Of a stretch of 64,000 bases of DNA, positions 51,807-64,000 are shown piece by piece. Positions within the stretch are counted from its first letter, which is position 1; every line of letters begins with the position of its first letter. The stretch lies in the NCBI GenBank assembly GCA_003344405.1, contig NOWV01000113.1, positions 1 through 64,000 of the forward strand. Direction: 5' to 3'. The notes beneath the pieces are model-generated. The model was not told where the DNA came from. It saw only the letters and a program-made list of their open reading frames with translations, and searched no databases. A program made the translations under genes and the position numbers. The DNA is from Trichoplax sp. H2. Taxonomy: Eukaryota > Placozoa > Uniplacotomia > Trichoplacea.

Positions 51807-54800
51807 ATGCCCTTGAAAGCCTGTCCAAAGAATTTATTTACTGTTTGTCTTTTAATGACGAGTTTGGCGACTTTTATAAGTTCGTATTTTAGCTGGCTCA
51901 TACTGTTAGTTCTTTGCAGGATATGGTAGGATAGATAGGTTTATTCTAGGTTATACTTAGATTTTAGTCAGTAACATAGATGATATTTAATTTTTATAGT
52001 ATAGATGTAAAAATTCGGTTTACTTGATGCAGTGATGTTTAATAACCTTACAAAAATTCTTGACCTTAGCAATACTGATTTTCTTAGTTTATGCTGATGC
52101 TATTGCATTGCCATGACATTTAGATATCATGCACCCAGTGAATGCTGATTTGGTGTTTGCTGTTAGCACAATCCAAGATATCATTTTGCTTGAAAAAGTG
52201 TTGTATGAGAATTTGCGTAGTTATATCCGATTGGAAAAGAAAAGAATTGCTGAGATTGAAGATCTACTAGGTACTTATGATAATGATAACTTGCAAAATT
52301 ATCTTATGGATAAGCAAGATCCGTATCGAAATCCAATCAGCTATTTTCTCCTCATAAAACGATGGTATACTGTTAGCAATCGACTTAATCTTGCAAGAAT
52401 AGCTCAACAATCAAAAACAAGTATGTACCGTTACATATTAATATGTAGAATATCTAATTTATAAAACTTTTGTCCCCATTCTTTAATACCATGGATAATT
52501 CGTATTAGTGCATATTTTTACTTTAGGTAACCTATAATAATTTAGACTCAAAAATGTATTCGTTCTTGCCATCTTGTGCCCTTAAATTTAAAAATAATTT
52601 CGTAATACTGAATTGAATTCACTTCTAGATTATGATGCAACGTAACTTAGATTACCAACTTTGTTTATCCTTGTTAAGTCTCGTCATATTACTTTCATGG
52701 ATGAGAAGATCATAGACATAGTGTGGGACTGATTAATGTAACCAATGATAAATTTATAAATCATTACTTCTTGTCATTTAAATACTATAAATGATATACC
52801 TAAAGCTTTTTTGAGTTAATTAATGGCTTTATAATTTATAACTCATCTAGTTACTATTATCCTGAAGATATCCTATAGATGATCTAAATAAGTACTTTAT
52901 TATGCATTAATACACTTTAGGTTATCATAAGTAAGACGATTTAAGAGTTAAGATATGACATTAGGTTTACAAGCCATCAGTATATGTCATTTGTAAGCCA
53001 CAAAGAATATAATTGTATGTATAAAACGGTACTAGTTTGAATAGTTTCTGAAATATTTTCAACATTGCTATAGAATTTCTAGAGCTAATAAATCAATACA
53101 AAGACATTTTTCCTACGGATCAAGATAGAAACGATACCGTTAAATCAATTTTAAGGTTGCAAGCCATCTATAACATTAGTGAATCACAGTTTATAACTGG
53201 TAATATTGGAGGAAGGAACGGATTAGGTGCAACTTTAGACGTCCATGATTGCATCATTATAATACAATATGCAATTCATGGTAAAAGTTATTATCAAGCA
53301 TTCAATTGGGCTAAAGCAGCTCTTAACCAACTTGATATGCAAATGAAAATTGATCAAGTCCAGTATATAGAGCTTAAGAAAAAACTGATAGAATATCTAT
53401 CCATTACGGCTTATAAAGTTAGAACCGATAGTGAAAGCGAAGAAATACGAACTGCTAATTTTTATTAATTTCTAAAATTGATTTAATTTTAATTTTTACG
53501 AGTCCAAGTACTTTCTGTTGTACAGGCTGGAAAAATTGAAGAAGCGGTTAAATGGAGCAAAAAAGGATTGCATTTAGGTAATTTTGAAGCAGTCGCGGTC
53601 TTTGTTACCACCACAGCTGTATATGAGCCATTTAGATAATGAATTTAACAGATTCGGTTAAAAAGATCGAAAAAATTGATTATTATCATTACTTAGATCC
53701 CAAGAATATCTCCAAACAGCAAAGAGATCTTGTATATCAGCAAGCGTTACTGAATAAGACCAAAACTAATAACATACCAATAAATTGGCAAAAAAGCGAT
53801 CCTTCTAGTTCCAATACAGCCTCTAAATCCAATAAATCACCTAATCATGCCATGCTATGTAGCGGAATTAAATCTGAAGGAACCCAGGTGAGGTTATTAA
53901 AGCTTAAGCTCTAGTTATATTTATAGTTTGATTTAATTTTTTGTAAATAAATGTACATCTATTACCTTATTTCCAATTCCTAAAATTTTAGTCTTGTATA
54001 AATAAAAGATGTGAACTGAGCGTATACATCAGAATATTAACTATCTTATGACACTGGTTACAGAAAAATGATTCAGTTAAACGAGAAAAATTAAGATGTT
54101 ATTACTACAACCAATCACCTTTATTTTATCTTGCACCTGTGGCAACCGAAGAAATTAGTCTTGATCCCTTTATAGTTATTTATTATCATGTTATAAATGA
54201 TCTTGACATAGAAATATTGAAAGAAATTGCAGCTACTCAGGTTTGACGCTAATTCTTCTAAATAAGATATCGGAAATTCGATTCTCTGGAATAAAAACAA
54301 GATAGCAGACTAATAGCCTAATTATGTTTTCATTTTCTCCAATGTTAAAATCTATCAGTTAGATGTAGCAAGAATTCAACGCCAGGGCTTTCAAGGAGAT
54401 TCCGAAATTGATAGTAGCAAGAGATTGGCCAAATTGTGAGTGATAAATGGCTTATTCAGTTTGTATTATTTTAATCTAGAATTGAGACATCTTGTTAGAA
54501 TTATGGTATTCCAAAGTGGTCTACATTTATAACTTATCAAGCTATTGTGTTCAATAATCATCGTCTTTTAATATATTGTACCGTTTATTGTAATAGCCTA
54601 AATTTCAAATGCTTAGCAGTTATAACATAATCTGCTCGATTACTATCTAGTATAAGTCTTAAAGTATATATATCTTAGGTTCTCTTAAGATATATTTATT
54701 CAAATGCACATAGAATTATTTGTAATGTAGGCTACTACTTATCTATACTGTAATTGTTTGCAAATATGCTTGTTTGCAGTAATGAATATTTTTAAATTGT

Positions 54801-56662
54801 ACCTGTCTCACGGTTGATCTAATGGCTTCCCATTAGCGTCGTTAGCTATATCTATATGTGATTGCAGCATTCGATATTTTTAATATTAGCCTAGTGAATA
54901 ATTTTTAATACGAAAGATGGGGATCGATCGAGCTGCGTTTGAGTAATCATCTTCGATTATTTTCAATTACAGTAAATGATATGTTTGATAAAATATATTA
55001 TCAAAATGATTATCCATTGGACAATTTATGTTATTATTCTCTTAATGGTCACTTTAAAGTATGTTTTGCACTACTCCTGACACGCATAAGTATTTTTTGT
55101 TGTAGTACATGGCTAGAAGACGCTTATGATCCAGTAGTAGAAAAAATATCCAGGCTAACACAGGAACTAACCCATTTGGATGTAAATTACTCAGAAGATT
55201 TACAGGTCGCAAATTATGGCATTGGTGGACATTATGTACCACATTATGATTCGACCATAATTGCAGTTAAGTTATTCTTTTTATAAGTTCAAATTTGTAG
55301 CCTTTAAATTAAGAATAAATGATAACGCTGTGAATTTTTTATAGTAATCAAATTTAGCACTAGGTTGAATCATTTTGTTATAAACGATCACAGTCTGTAT
55401 TATAAAATATATTTGCATATCGAATTTTAGCCAGAAGATCCACTTCAAAGATTAGCTACGATGATGTTTTATGTAAGCTGAGATGATAATATACTAGTAT
55501 TGTCTGTTTATGGGTTTATAATTATGGATTATTGCACCCTACGGATGACTTTATCGAACATCTAATGTCCATTGCCTACTTGACAGCTCAGTAACGTCGA
55601 GATTGGTGGCGCTACTATATTTCCACGACTTGGGGTAGCAGTACGGCCTCAAAAAGTAAGATATAAGTGTAGTATACTATACGAGTATGTACATACAAAT
55701 TAACGTGCTAAACTTATTATGTCACCAATAAAGCATAAAAAATAATAACTATTTTAATCGAAACGATCGAATTATCGCAGAAATAGATTATAGTTTCTGC
55801 AATATCTACAAATACTCATTTTATTATGGCTAAACATTCAGGATCCAATATGAATTGAATAATTTCGTCTATGAATGCATATTCAGTCAGTTGAAATAGA
55901 ATTAATTGTAATTATAAATGTACCGATACTAATTAACAGTATATTTATCTATCTCTTTTATCTCTAAAATTAAAAGTAGAGTAGCTGGTGATTGTATATT
56001 ACAGACGTAAAGAGTAGAGTAGTCGTTGTAGTGCAACTCGTATAAGAGACGAAATATTATCCTAAGTGTTAACAGAGTACGGTAGATTTTAAAATTCCTA
56101 ATGCAGTATTTTAGAAATTGTTTGACTCATATTGAATATTCGTGATTCAGAATTATCTCACGTCTAGCATTTTATAAGCTATACATAAGGGTTGCGCATA
56201 TCATTTATATAAGAACAGTTAGCTAAACCCATTCATAAAATTGTATGGCACTATGCCGAAGAATGCAAGCGTATTTACTCATCAGTCTGTCTCCAAATCA
56301 TGAGAGAATATTAGTATTATGGAAGATGAAAAGATTATAGCATTAAAATAAACTAAAAAAAGTTCTTACAGGAACTAAGAGTCATTGAATTAACTCAATA
56401 TTGCCTAGGGGAGCGCATTATTCTGGATAAATTTGAAACGTAATGGGTTGACCAATCGGCAAACTCTTCATGCAGCTTGTCCGGTAGTTATAGGATCGAA
56501 ATGGAGTGAGTGTTATCACTTATTATATTGCAAATTTACTTTCGAGGTGCAGCATAAGCTTATAATGATTTTTAATATTTGATTGTAATAGTCGCGAATA
56601 AATGGATTATTACGAGCGGTCAAGAATTTCGCTATCCATGCAGTCTTCATTCCGACGAATAA
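51807..56662 (+). CDS. Prolyl 4-hydroxylase alpha subunit, copy F
   Basis: Exons: 51807-51879 (signal peptide, uncertain), 52124-52420, 53074-53417, 53526-53577, 53697-53887, 54064-54240, 54359-54435, 55106-55265, 55431-55472, 55587-55655, 56409-56505, 56592-56662. They total 1650 nt, 549 aa if exon 1 is right. Exon 1 (MPLKACPKNLFTVCLLMTSL) has the same 73-nt length and phase as in copy E. Its donor, GTTCGT, is poor, and a rival hydrophobic stretch lies at about 52037-52110. The N domain reads PISYFLLIKRWY. Catalytic residues are H450 and D452 (HYVPHYD), H515 (HAACP) and K525 (GSKW). Two exons separate in every paralogue are fused here as 55106-55265 (160 = 100 + 60 nt), so one intron has been lost exactly. 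Everything from exon 2 on is secure. Confidence 0.87.
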
Positions 56663-58529
56663 TATGAATAAACTGTCAATGAAAGTCAATGGTTCTTATG
56701 GATCTAATTTGTATGAAATAAAAATTTTACCAAAGCTCAACATATCGATCAGCGTTTAATTTATTTCGAATTTTTTGTCCATTATAGCATAAACTTTGAT
56801 ATTGACTTACCGAGATTGTGTGCTATAGTGGAAATAATCATTTCAATACTATTCTGCCTTTCATTGCATTAGTCACACTATTTATGACAATAGCATATTG
56901 ATAGCCTAAGATGGCTAAATTTGAAAGTTTTGTCTATATTACCCACGATTCAGATGATAAGACTAAAACTAATTGCTTAAAATTGCCATGAAAACCACGG
57001 AAAGCCTTAAGTTACCTCTTACATAATTGATAAAAGCTTGTAGTACTATCTCTAGCTAATGCTAGAAGGGATGATGTGATAATAATTGATCTTCAATGAT
57101 TATTTATTCTAGCTCTCGTGTTAATTATAATTAATGAATACGAATTATTAATCGTTATCTATGTCTAATATGTTATTATTTTTAAGGATGACCATGCTTT
57201 TAACTACAGTATTTTATAGATTATTCTTTAACCGTTATCGCAATAGATATTTCGTGACATTTAAACGTCACAGGTTTACTTGCATTGGTTAAATTTTTAA
57301 TTTTCATAGTAGATCACGATATGTTTAGGCATTTTGATTAGAAATTTATAAAGTGTTCCTAATACTTAAAGGGTAAATCGTCACAGATCGAATCCGTAAG
57401 AAATTACTTCATAAGTCTTTTAGTTGTTTCTTCAAAATCAGCAATTATGCCGTTGTGGAAATAAATTTATTCATGATCAATATACGAGTGTCTATATACG
57501 ACATTATTTGATAAATCTATTACTGCAATATTTAGAAACGTAGCCAACATTTAGCACGTTACTAATATTTAAAAATTTATTACAAGGCCCAGGATATTTG
57601 CAGTAAGTAAAATTCCTATTATTGCCAGCTAACATCAAGAGTCAATATTGACACTTATTTATTTTAAGAAATTGATTAAAGTGCACCTGTTTTCATCCAT
57701 ATAAGTGATGAAAAGAATAATAATCTCTGACTTGTACTTATAGATACTCAGACAAATTTATTATACCTACTATATTTAACTCATCTCGTCTACCTCAACT
57801 TACATTTACTGGTTAACCAAGTTAATTTGCCTTCGTATTGTATCGTTTAAATCAAGAATGTTAGTTATTATTCTTAAGACTCATGAATAATTAAATTTCT
57901 AATATTAATCTGGGAATTCTCAGACTGAAAGAAATAGTTCGAAAGTCGACAATTGATCTCTCGTGTAGTTTATCTAGTCACCGTATAAATTAGGCCCTTA
58001 TCTATTAAATTCTTTATTTTAATACATCAAGGGTGTTATATCTAGTAACTCAGTCATTAAATAAGCAGAATCTAGGTAAGTTTATGGTCTTGAATAACTA
58101 GTTTGAGATTAATTGAGGCTAATGACGAGCAATACTCATTGCCGTCTGGATATATCAGCTATTTCCTTAAAAGAATTTTGGTTTCGGCAAATGAAATATG
58201 AAATAGTCCTTGATAATTCGTATTTAATTGTCTGATACCCTGTTTAAAGCAATTGCTACGTAAAATAATAGTCTACTCCTGCACGTGTTTTTAAAATTAT
58301 TACTACAATGAATAGGGCGATTCTATTTCTATCTTACTCAGAGTGCCTGAGAGTTTGTACTAATGTAGGCTACATTGAATCTTTCAAGCAACATTTTGTA
58401 TTGTATAATTTAAGTATTAGTAACTATTGATCATTGCATATATCGCTCATCGATGCTTGTACAAATATCGATATTAGGGCTTGATTTTAACTTTCTGATC
58501 CATTTATTAAGTAATAGAAACTTACAGTG
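56663..58529. other. Intergenic between P4HA copies F and G
   Basis: No gene is recognised. A short stretch near 57620 (CAGCTAACAT then GAGTCA) resembles one near 51220 upstream of copy F, which may mark a duplicated 5' flank; this is weak. Confidence 0.4.
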
Positions 58530-61500
58530 ATGCTCAAATTTGCCTTACTGCTAATATTTTTTCTTCTCGGTAAGTCATCATCATGTACGATGGTTAATTG
58601 GTAATATGCAGTAATTCTTTAATTTTAAAGGAACAGTATCCAAATTTCGCAGAAGCAATTATGGAATTCTACTTCTAAAAAACCATAAGATACAGTAGAT
58701 GTCATGATTAATTACACTACGAGAGTAATCAAATTGTAAGATTAACAGATGATTTAGTAAAAATTAATTTAAGCAGCTATCAAATTGAAATAATTTTTAA
58801 CCAAGTTACAGTTTTAACCTCAGCAGCTCAAGCACAGAATTGTACAACATGATACGATTTCGTATACTGCAATCAAATATTCATTTCGAAATTTATATGG
58901 AATTAAAACTATATCTTTTGAATAATAAAGTAAATTACTTGGATATCTTATGCCTTTTAGAACACTACGGTGCGAATTTATTTGCATATGTTTATTCCTT
59001 GCTTACAGTAACAGAAAATATTAAAAATATAAGACGTTTAATCCTTCATTATTACCCGTATGCAATTTTAGAACAGTGCAATATTATTTCAGGTTCTAGT
59101 TATAATTTGGAGCGAATTGTGATTGTAGGAATATCTATCCGTAGACTGATTGATACTTTACAAATTTTGCATATTTTACAGCTTACAATACGATTCTTTT
59201 AACACTTCTTCTATTAACTAGCAAATATCCAATTTCATGGTATCTGGGGTGATAATGTACGCTCCATTGATGATATGGATAAACTACTAAAAATGGAAAA
59301 AACGCTGTATAGTTCCTTAAAGAGCTACGTTCAAATGGAGAAACAACGATTGAATAAAATTTCCGACCTTTACCAAGAAATTACTGACGGTGTTAATGGA
59401 ACTAATTTACCTCACCATGATCATGCAAAGCATCCACTGGCTATATATCTATTAATTAAACGCTTTCTTATTACGTGGAAAAACATTGAGATAGTTATGA
59501 ATGAAGACTTGGGGAAAGGCTAGTATACGGAGTGTTTCTATCGGTGATCGAGTACATTTTTTGAAAACTTATAAGCCGGTTATAACATATCTTTCTCTAT
59601 TTTCGTATCTTAGAACTCTCTAGCACCTACAAAAATCTTCAGGATTATTTTCCTGAAGAGAAGGATTTAAATGAAACTGCAAATGCAATACTAAGGCTGC
59701 AGGAAGTTTACGACCTAACCGAAGAGAATTTAGCAAATGGAAAGATTGCAGGAATAAAAAATGCTATTAACAGTTTAAACTGGAAAGATTGCCTGTTAAT
59801 TAGTCAAGTTGCTGAATCGAATGGACTCTTTAATCGATCATGTCGTTGGGCTCAGCAAGCATTATATCAATTACCACTACAAGAATATAATGACACAAAC
59901 TTTCCAGTACATGACCTTAAAACTGTTTTAAAGCGTATAATTACAATCTTCTATACGGTAAGGCAAAATTCTTGATTACAAATATTGTTACATCATTGTC
60001 ACTTTCCTGCTCTACATCGTCTACTTATAAAATAACTTGACCAAATGTAACTTTTCATCTAAAGAAACGCTGAAATTTATGACCTATAGTAGTGAAACTT
60101 GCATCAATCTTAAAGAAAGCACTGAAATTCCACAGGCTGCTTAGTAAAAATGTTTTATTTTTCACAAGGTTTACATCAGTATTTTCATATGTCATACCCT
60201 GATACTCGTATAGATATTCGAGCAGTTCTAGAAAGCTCTACAAGGTTGCTTAATAACACTATTTTAGTTATCGATCATTCTTAGATGTCCCTACGATCTA
60301 TTTCAAAGTAATGTCAAGAAAATTAGCTGATGATTCGGTACTGCTTTACGATATATAGACCACAGCTAGAAATCGATCAGTTCATGATGCTCTAGGCCAT
60401 GGACTGATTGCGTCAGAGTATCACGATGATATTTAATATTTTTACCAGACACTTGCTATTTTGCTCTCATTGTTAAATGTGATAAAAAAATCATCAGAGA
60501 ATTACGTTTCATGACATCCGTTATTCTTTATTAGACTGGTCAAACCAGAGAAGCTAGAATGTATATCCAGAAATTACTTCGTCTTGGTGAGTAATACATG
60601 ACCGACATCTACATACTGGATATCTAAATCTGGACAGTAAATAAAAGAACCTATGACTGACTCAAACAATTTTTATATAAAAACTATTCGTATGGATCAA
60701 GATCTCGTTTATCTGACAGTTTATATCAAAAAAAGTAAAAAATTCTTTCAATTTCAATAGACAGAAAATTGCTGAGTAGTAGATGTCGTTAAATTTAGGT
60801 CAAAATAAAATATTTATTTATGGTAAAGGAAGTTACTTATATGGGTTATAAAACTATAATCCTATTATGAGAACCTATGTCAAATTTTAAAAACCATTTC
60901 AGTCGGTAAAGGAAATTATTTACTTACAAGTCTCTATTACCTGCAGTATATCAAGAGAATTAAAATTGTTTGTCTATAATATAGTATATCGAAAGAGTTC
61001 ATGTTGATACAGTACATATCAAATATCACTACATATTCGAAACTATAAACCGTGATTTGATTCAAATCACGACTAAGATTGAAGCAGCTAGGAATTGCTT
61101 ACTCAATTTTTAAATCTTCAGTGCCTTTGAAGTATTTCAACGCTTGTGAAGTAGATAATAAAGATTAGAATTTTAGAAAATTGTTTTATGTACGGTACTT
61201 TTATACGACTCTACTAGCTGCTATATTAACAGTAAATTAAGAAGCGTATTATTTTATTCCATTTCTGCCATATGGACAATTATTATCGAATGTCAGATCC
61301 TAAAGACGAATTTATCGTAAAGAATATCCAGATTTCCATGTTATCAAGAAAGAAAAAGGGATCTAAAACGCGGACTGTCCTTAAGACGTTGAAGGTCATG
61401 GATAATGCTTCTCTTGTTAATCAACAAGCTACTGCACGTTATCAAAGAATTCGAGAGCTATGTATAGGCAATGAGGTATGGAAAGTTGTAAAGAATAAAT

Positions 61501-63737
61501 TATATTTTTTATTCTACGTATGCTTCTCGCTTTGATCTAAAATGTGGGGCAAAATGTTATCATTTTATTATGGTGTCATTTTACTATGCAATTCTTAATA
61601 TTTTATGTATATCTCATCATGTTTTAGAATCTGCCAGCTAAATCGAGTGGTCATCATCTGAAATGTTATTACTTTTATCCGTCATCGAAGACAAGATTTA
61701 TGCCGTATGCTATAGAAGAAATGAGCCGTGATCCTCTAATTATTCTGTACCATAATCTAACTAGTAATGCTGAAATGGAGTCTCTAAAGGCACTAGCAGC
61801 GAAACAGGTAATTAATTAAATTTATAATACTGTAAGTCATACATAGTTGTACAGAAATAGTTATTATGATCATAAGCTTTGGGCTACGCATAGTTATTTT
61901 CACATGATAATTATTTATTCTGCGATGAGTTTGAGATAGAACACTTAGGTTATGATTGGAGATATATTGTGTGATATATACATATATATAAGCCAATAGC
62001 AGGATATCCTGTAGCCTAATTCATTTAGCTATATATATATCTAATTGATTAAGATCATTCTTTGTGAATTCTATATCGTGACTGGATATCCGTATTTTTA
62101 ATACGATAGCTCCAACCAGCTGGTGTATATCACACAACTTCAGCGGATAACCGGAATCTAGAAGGCTATACAAGAATTGCTAAAATGTAAGTTTAGGGTA
62201 AATTTCCTACATTCGTACTTTAGAAGACGACATATTTATTGTAAGACTGGAACTTTTCCTATATCTTGTCGTTTTTCATACATGTACGGTAATTTCATAA
62301 AATTTCATGCTTATTATATCTATCTGTCGATTTTGTTATGGCCAGAAATATTACGAGAATAAGTTAGATAGGCCATGTATAAATTTCTGTGGTATTTATA
62401 GGTAGTGACTAAATTAGATAAAGTGTAATTCATTTACTGAAATATATATACTCTGATGAAAAATTTATACTATCATGACAAGGGCTTTTATTTTGGACGA
62501 AGAAAGTGCTGTCGCATCTGCAATTACTCAACGTTTGCAAGATGTAACAGGACTAAATATGAACTTTTCCGAACCATTGCAAGTAAGAGAATATAATGCT
62601 GAAATTGTAATAGATTTTAAATGTTTCTAATATCAAGAATGAAATCAAAATAAATTAGGTTATTAATTATGGAATAGCTGGCCAATATACACCTCACTAT
62701 GATACCTTTCCAGCTAAGGTATACATGTTTCACCCTTATAATAAAACTACAATAATTTCATAATCATGGCCTTTTATCTTCAAGATATGAATGTAAAACC
62801 TGTTAATATGAGTACGACTTAAAATTCTGAGTATATTTATGAGTTTACTGCTTATCAAAGATTCTTAGAAGAGTAGAAAAAAGGTGTAACATGCGGATAA
62901 TCATCTAAAAATAGATAACATTTAGGAGTAACCTGAATAGTATTCGCCATTCATTTATGACTGCTTACGCATTCGAGGTCGATAAATAGTATCTATATAT
63001 ATTTTTAAGAATTTTTACACTTTGAAGGCTATTTAGCGATAGGCTATCTGTTGGATTTTTTGCCTTTGTTACAGTAGTAGTAAATCGATCTTCTTGTTAT
63101 CATTTCTCAGTCTGGCGATAGATCGCACCCTAGCCATGATCGATTAGCAACGGCGATCCTTTATGTAAGTTCATCACCCAAAGAAACAAATGCATGCTCT
63201 TACAATGTTTCATTAGCATATTGATACGGATAAAATGTTCAAATGCAATGATATTTAACTGTTTTGTATTAAATTGTCTTTAGCTAAGCGACGTGGAACG
63301 TGGCGGAGCCACTGTATTTACTAATATTAACGTTAGAGTACTGCCACGCAAGGTTAAAATAAACTCTAAAGTTACAAAAATTATATGCAAATTTTAAAGA
63401 TTAGAATGATTGTCATAAAATCTGTTTATAAATATTTAGCTAATTCGGTAGCGGATGGATATAAATTGATAAGATTTGTTATCCTTCTTTAAACTTCAAA
63501 TGTTACTCTAACAGTCGGTTCTTCGTATATTAGAATAATCTCTCATTTAGAGTGATACATTCCGACTAATCCTTGGCTTGTAATTTTAATTCTTTATGCA
63601 GTATATCTATATTAATTTATTAATGATCATGTTACTTTAGGGTAATGTCATCATATGGTATAATTATTTGCCAGATGGAAATTTACATCCTGGAACTCTT
63701 CATGCTGGTTGCCCTGTATTAGTCGGGTCGAAATGGA
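58530..63737 (+). CDS. Prolyl 4-hydroxylase alpha subunit, copy G (3' end outside window)
   Basis: Exons: 58530-58569 (short signal exon, MLKFALLLIFFLL), 59222-59518, 59614-59957, 60535-60586, 61297-61475, 61628-61807, 62110-62186, 62483-62582, 62659-62718, 63111-63164, 63284-63352, 63641-63737. These give 516 codons plus one nt. The last exon (about 71 nt in paralogues, ending in the conserved Cys) is not found before 64000. Exons 2 and 3 match copy F in length (297 and 344 nt). N domain: HPLAIYLLIKRFLITW. Catalytic residues are H436 and D438 (QYTPHYD), H505 (HAGCP) and K515 (GSKW). Odd points: the exon 2 donor must be GC (AAAG then GCTAGT), the usual GGHY before the HxD motif is AGQY, and the conserved Trp opening exon 8 is Phe. 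Confidence 0.87.
58570..59221 (+). other. Intron 1 of P4HA copy G with a 120-codon open frame
   Basis: The stretch 58840-59202 is open for 120 codons in AT-rich DNA. The product is rich in Leu, Ile and Tyr and resembles nothing I know. It has no signal peptide and overlaps the 3' part of the intron. I treat it as a probable chance frame. Confidence 0.3.
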
Positions 63738-64000
63738 GTGAGTTATGAATAAATAAGCTGTTCTGTTATCAGTAATGTAGATTTTCTGTTTGATATCCTA
63801 CTCGATCTTGTTTACTGTAATATAGTATTCATTACAGCTTAGTAAGTCGACCATGCTATATTAAATACGAAGTGTCTACGATTATTTAGCAAGAGTCTGA
63901 CTCTTAGCTACAAACCTGAGCCTGGAAAATGATTACGTTTCTAATATGATACTTTCACTAAATTAGTATTTACGAGTATAATTTTTGCGTTTGACAAATG
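63738..64000 (+). other. Start of the last intron of P4HA copy G
   Basis: Begins GTGAGT. No acceptor followed by the expected (V/I)ANKW...GQE coding is present before the window ends. Confidence 0.6.

Noticed and set aside
58840-59202. 120-codon frame in intron 1 of copy G as a nested gene
   Set aside because: Longer than expected by chance, but no recognisable family, signal or regulatory context.

Overview
The window is AT-rich, intron-dense animal DNA. Every well-resolved gene is split by GT-AG introns, and the genes are metazoan: collagen-type prolyl 4-hydroxylase alpha subunits, the dynactin subunit DCTN4, and an adhesion-GPCR-like ectodomain. Small gene spacing, short introns, roughly two-thirds A+T and a secreted protein that I cannot place fit an early-branching invertebrate. 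A placozoan is my best guess, but the sequence alone does not prove it.

Layout. (1) 40-7160, minus strand: 5' part of a secreted or membrane protein with a signal-peptide exon, a Cys module resembling the hormone-receptor (HRM) domain, and two CxCQSI-plus-helical modules. It runs off the left edge. (2) 9588-15850 and 17551-22591, plus strand: two closely related, intact P4HA genes (A and B) of 537 and 532 residues. (3) 24608-25972, minus strand: a cysteine-poor, arginine-rich secreted orphan. (4) 27110-29351: degenerate tandem repeats, then a segment present twice on either side of a 20-N assembly gap. Both copies carry exon 1 of DCTN4. (5) 28536 or 29173 to 33371, plus strand: DCTN4, 15 coding exons and 478 residues. 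Its first intron is a minisatellite-like repeat interrupted by a MITE-like insertion. (6) 34684-40487, 42391-48748, 51807-56662 and 58530 to beyond 63737, plus strand: four more P4HA genes (D, E, F, G) of a second subfamily. G lacks its last exon because the window ends.

The six P4HA genes share one exon scheme, with many exons identical in length (52, 100, 60, 69, 97 and 71 nt). All six keep the iron ligands HxD...H and the 2-oxoglutarate-binding Lys. They look like active ER collagen prolyl 4-hydroxylase alpha subunits rather than decaying copies. A and B encode the signal peptide and the N-terminal dimerisation domain in one exon. D-G put the signal peptide in its own small exon. This split, together with the intervening orphan and DCTN4, suggests two rounds of local amplification. 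These enzymes pair with protein disulfide isomerase and hydroxylate X-Pro-Gly collagen repeats in the ER. Several copies side by side could give different substrate preference or tissue expression, which is inference.

Exon coordinates were worked out by hand from splice signals, reading-frame phase and comparison among the six paralogues. In each gene from A to G the phases join without a gap or stop. The weak points are exon 1 of F, the non-GT donor in G, and the start of the orphan. Remaining intergenic stretches and long introns show no gene that I can support.
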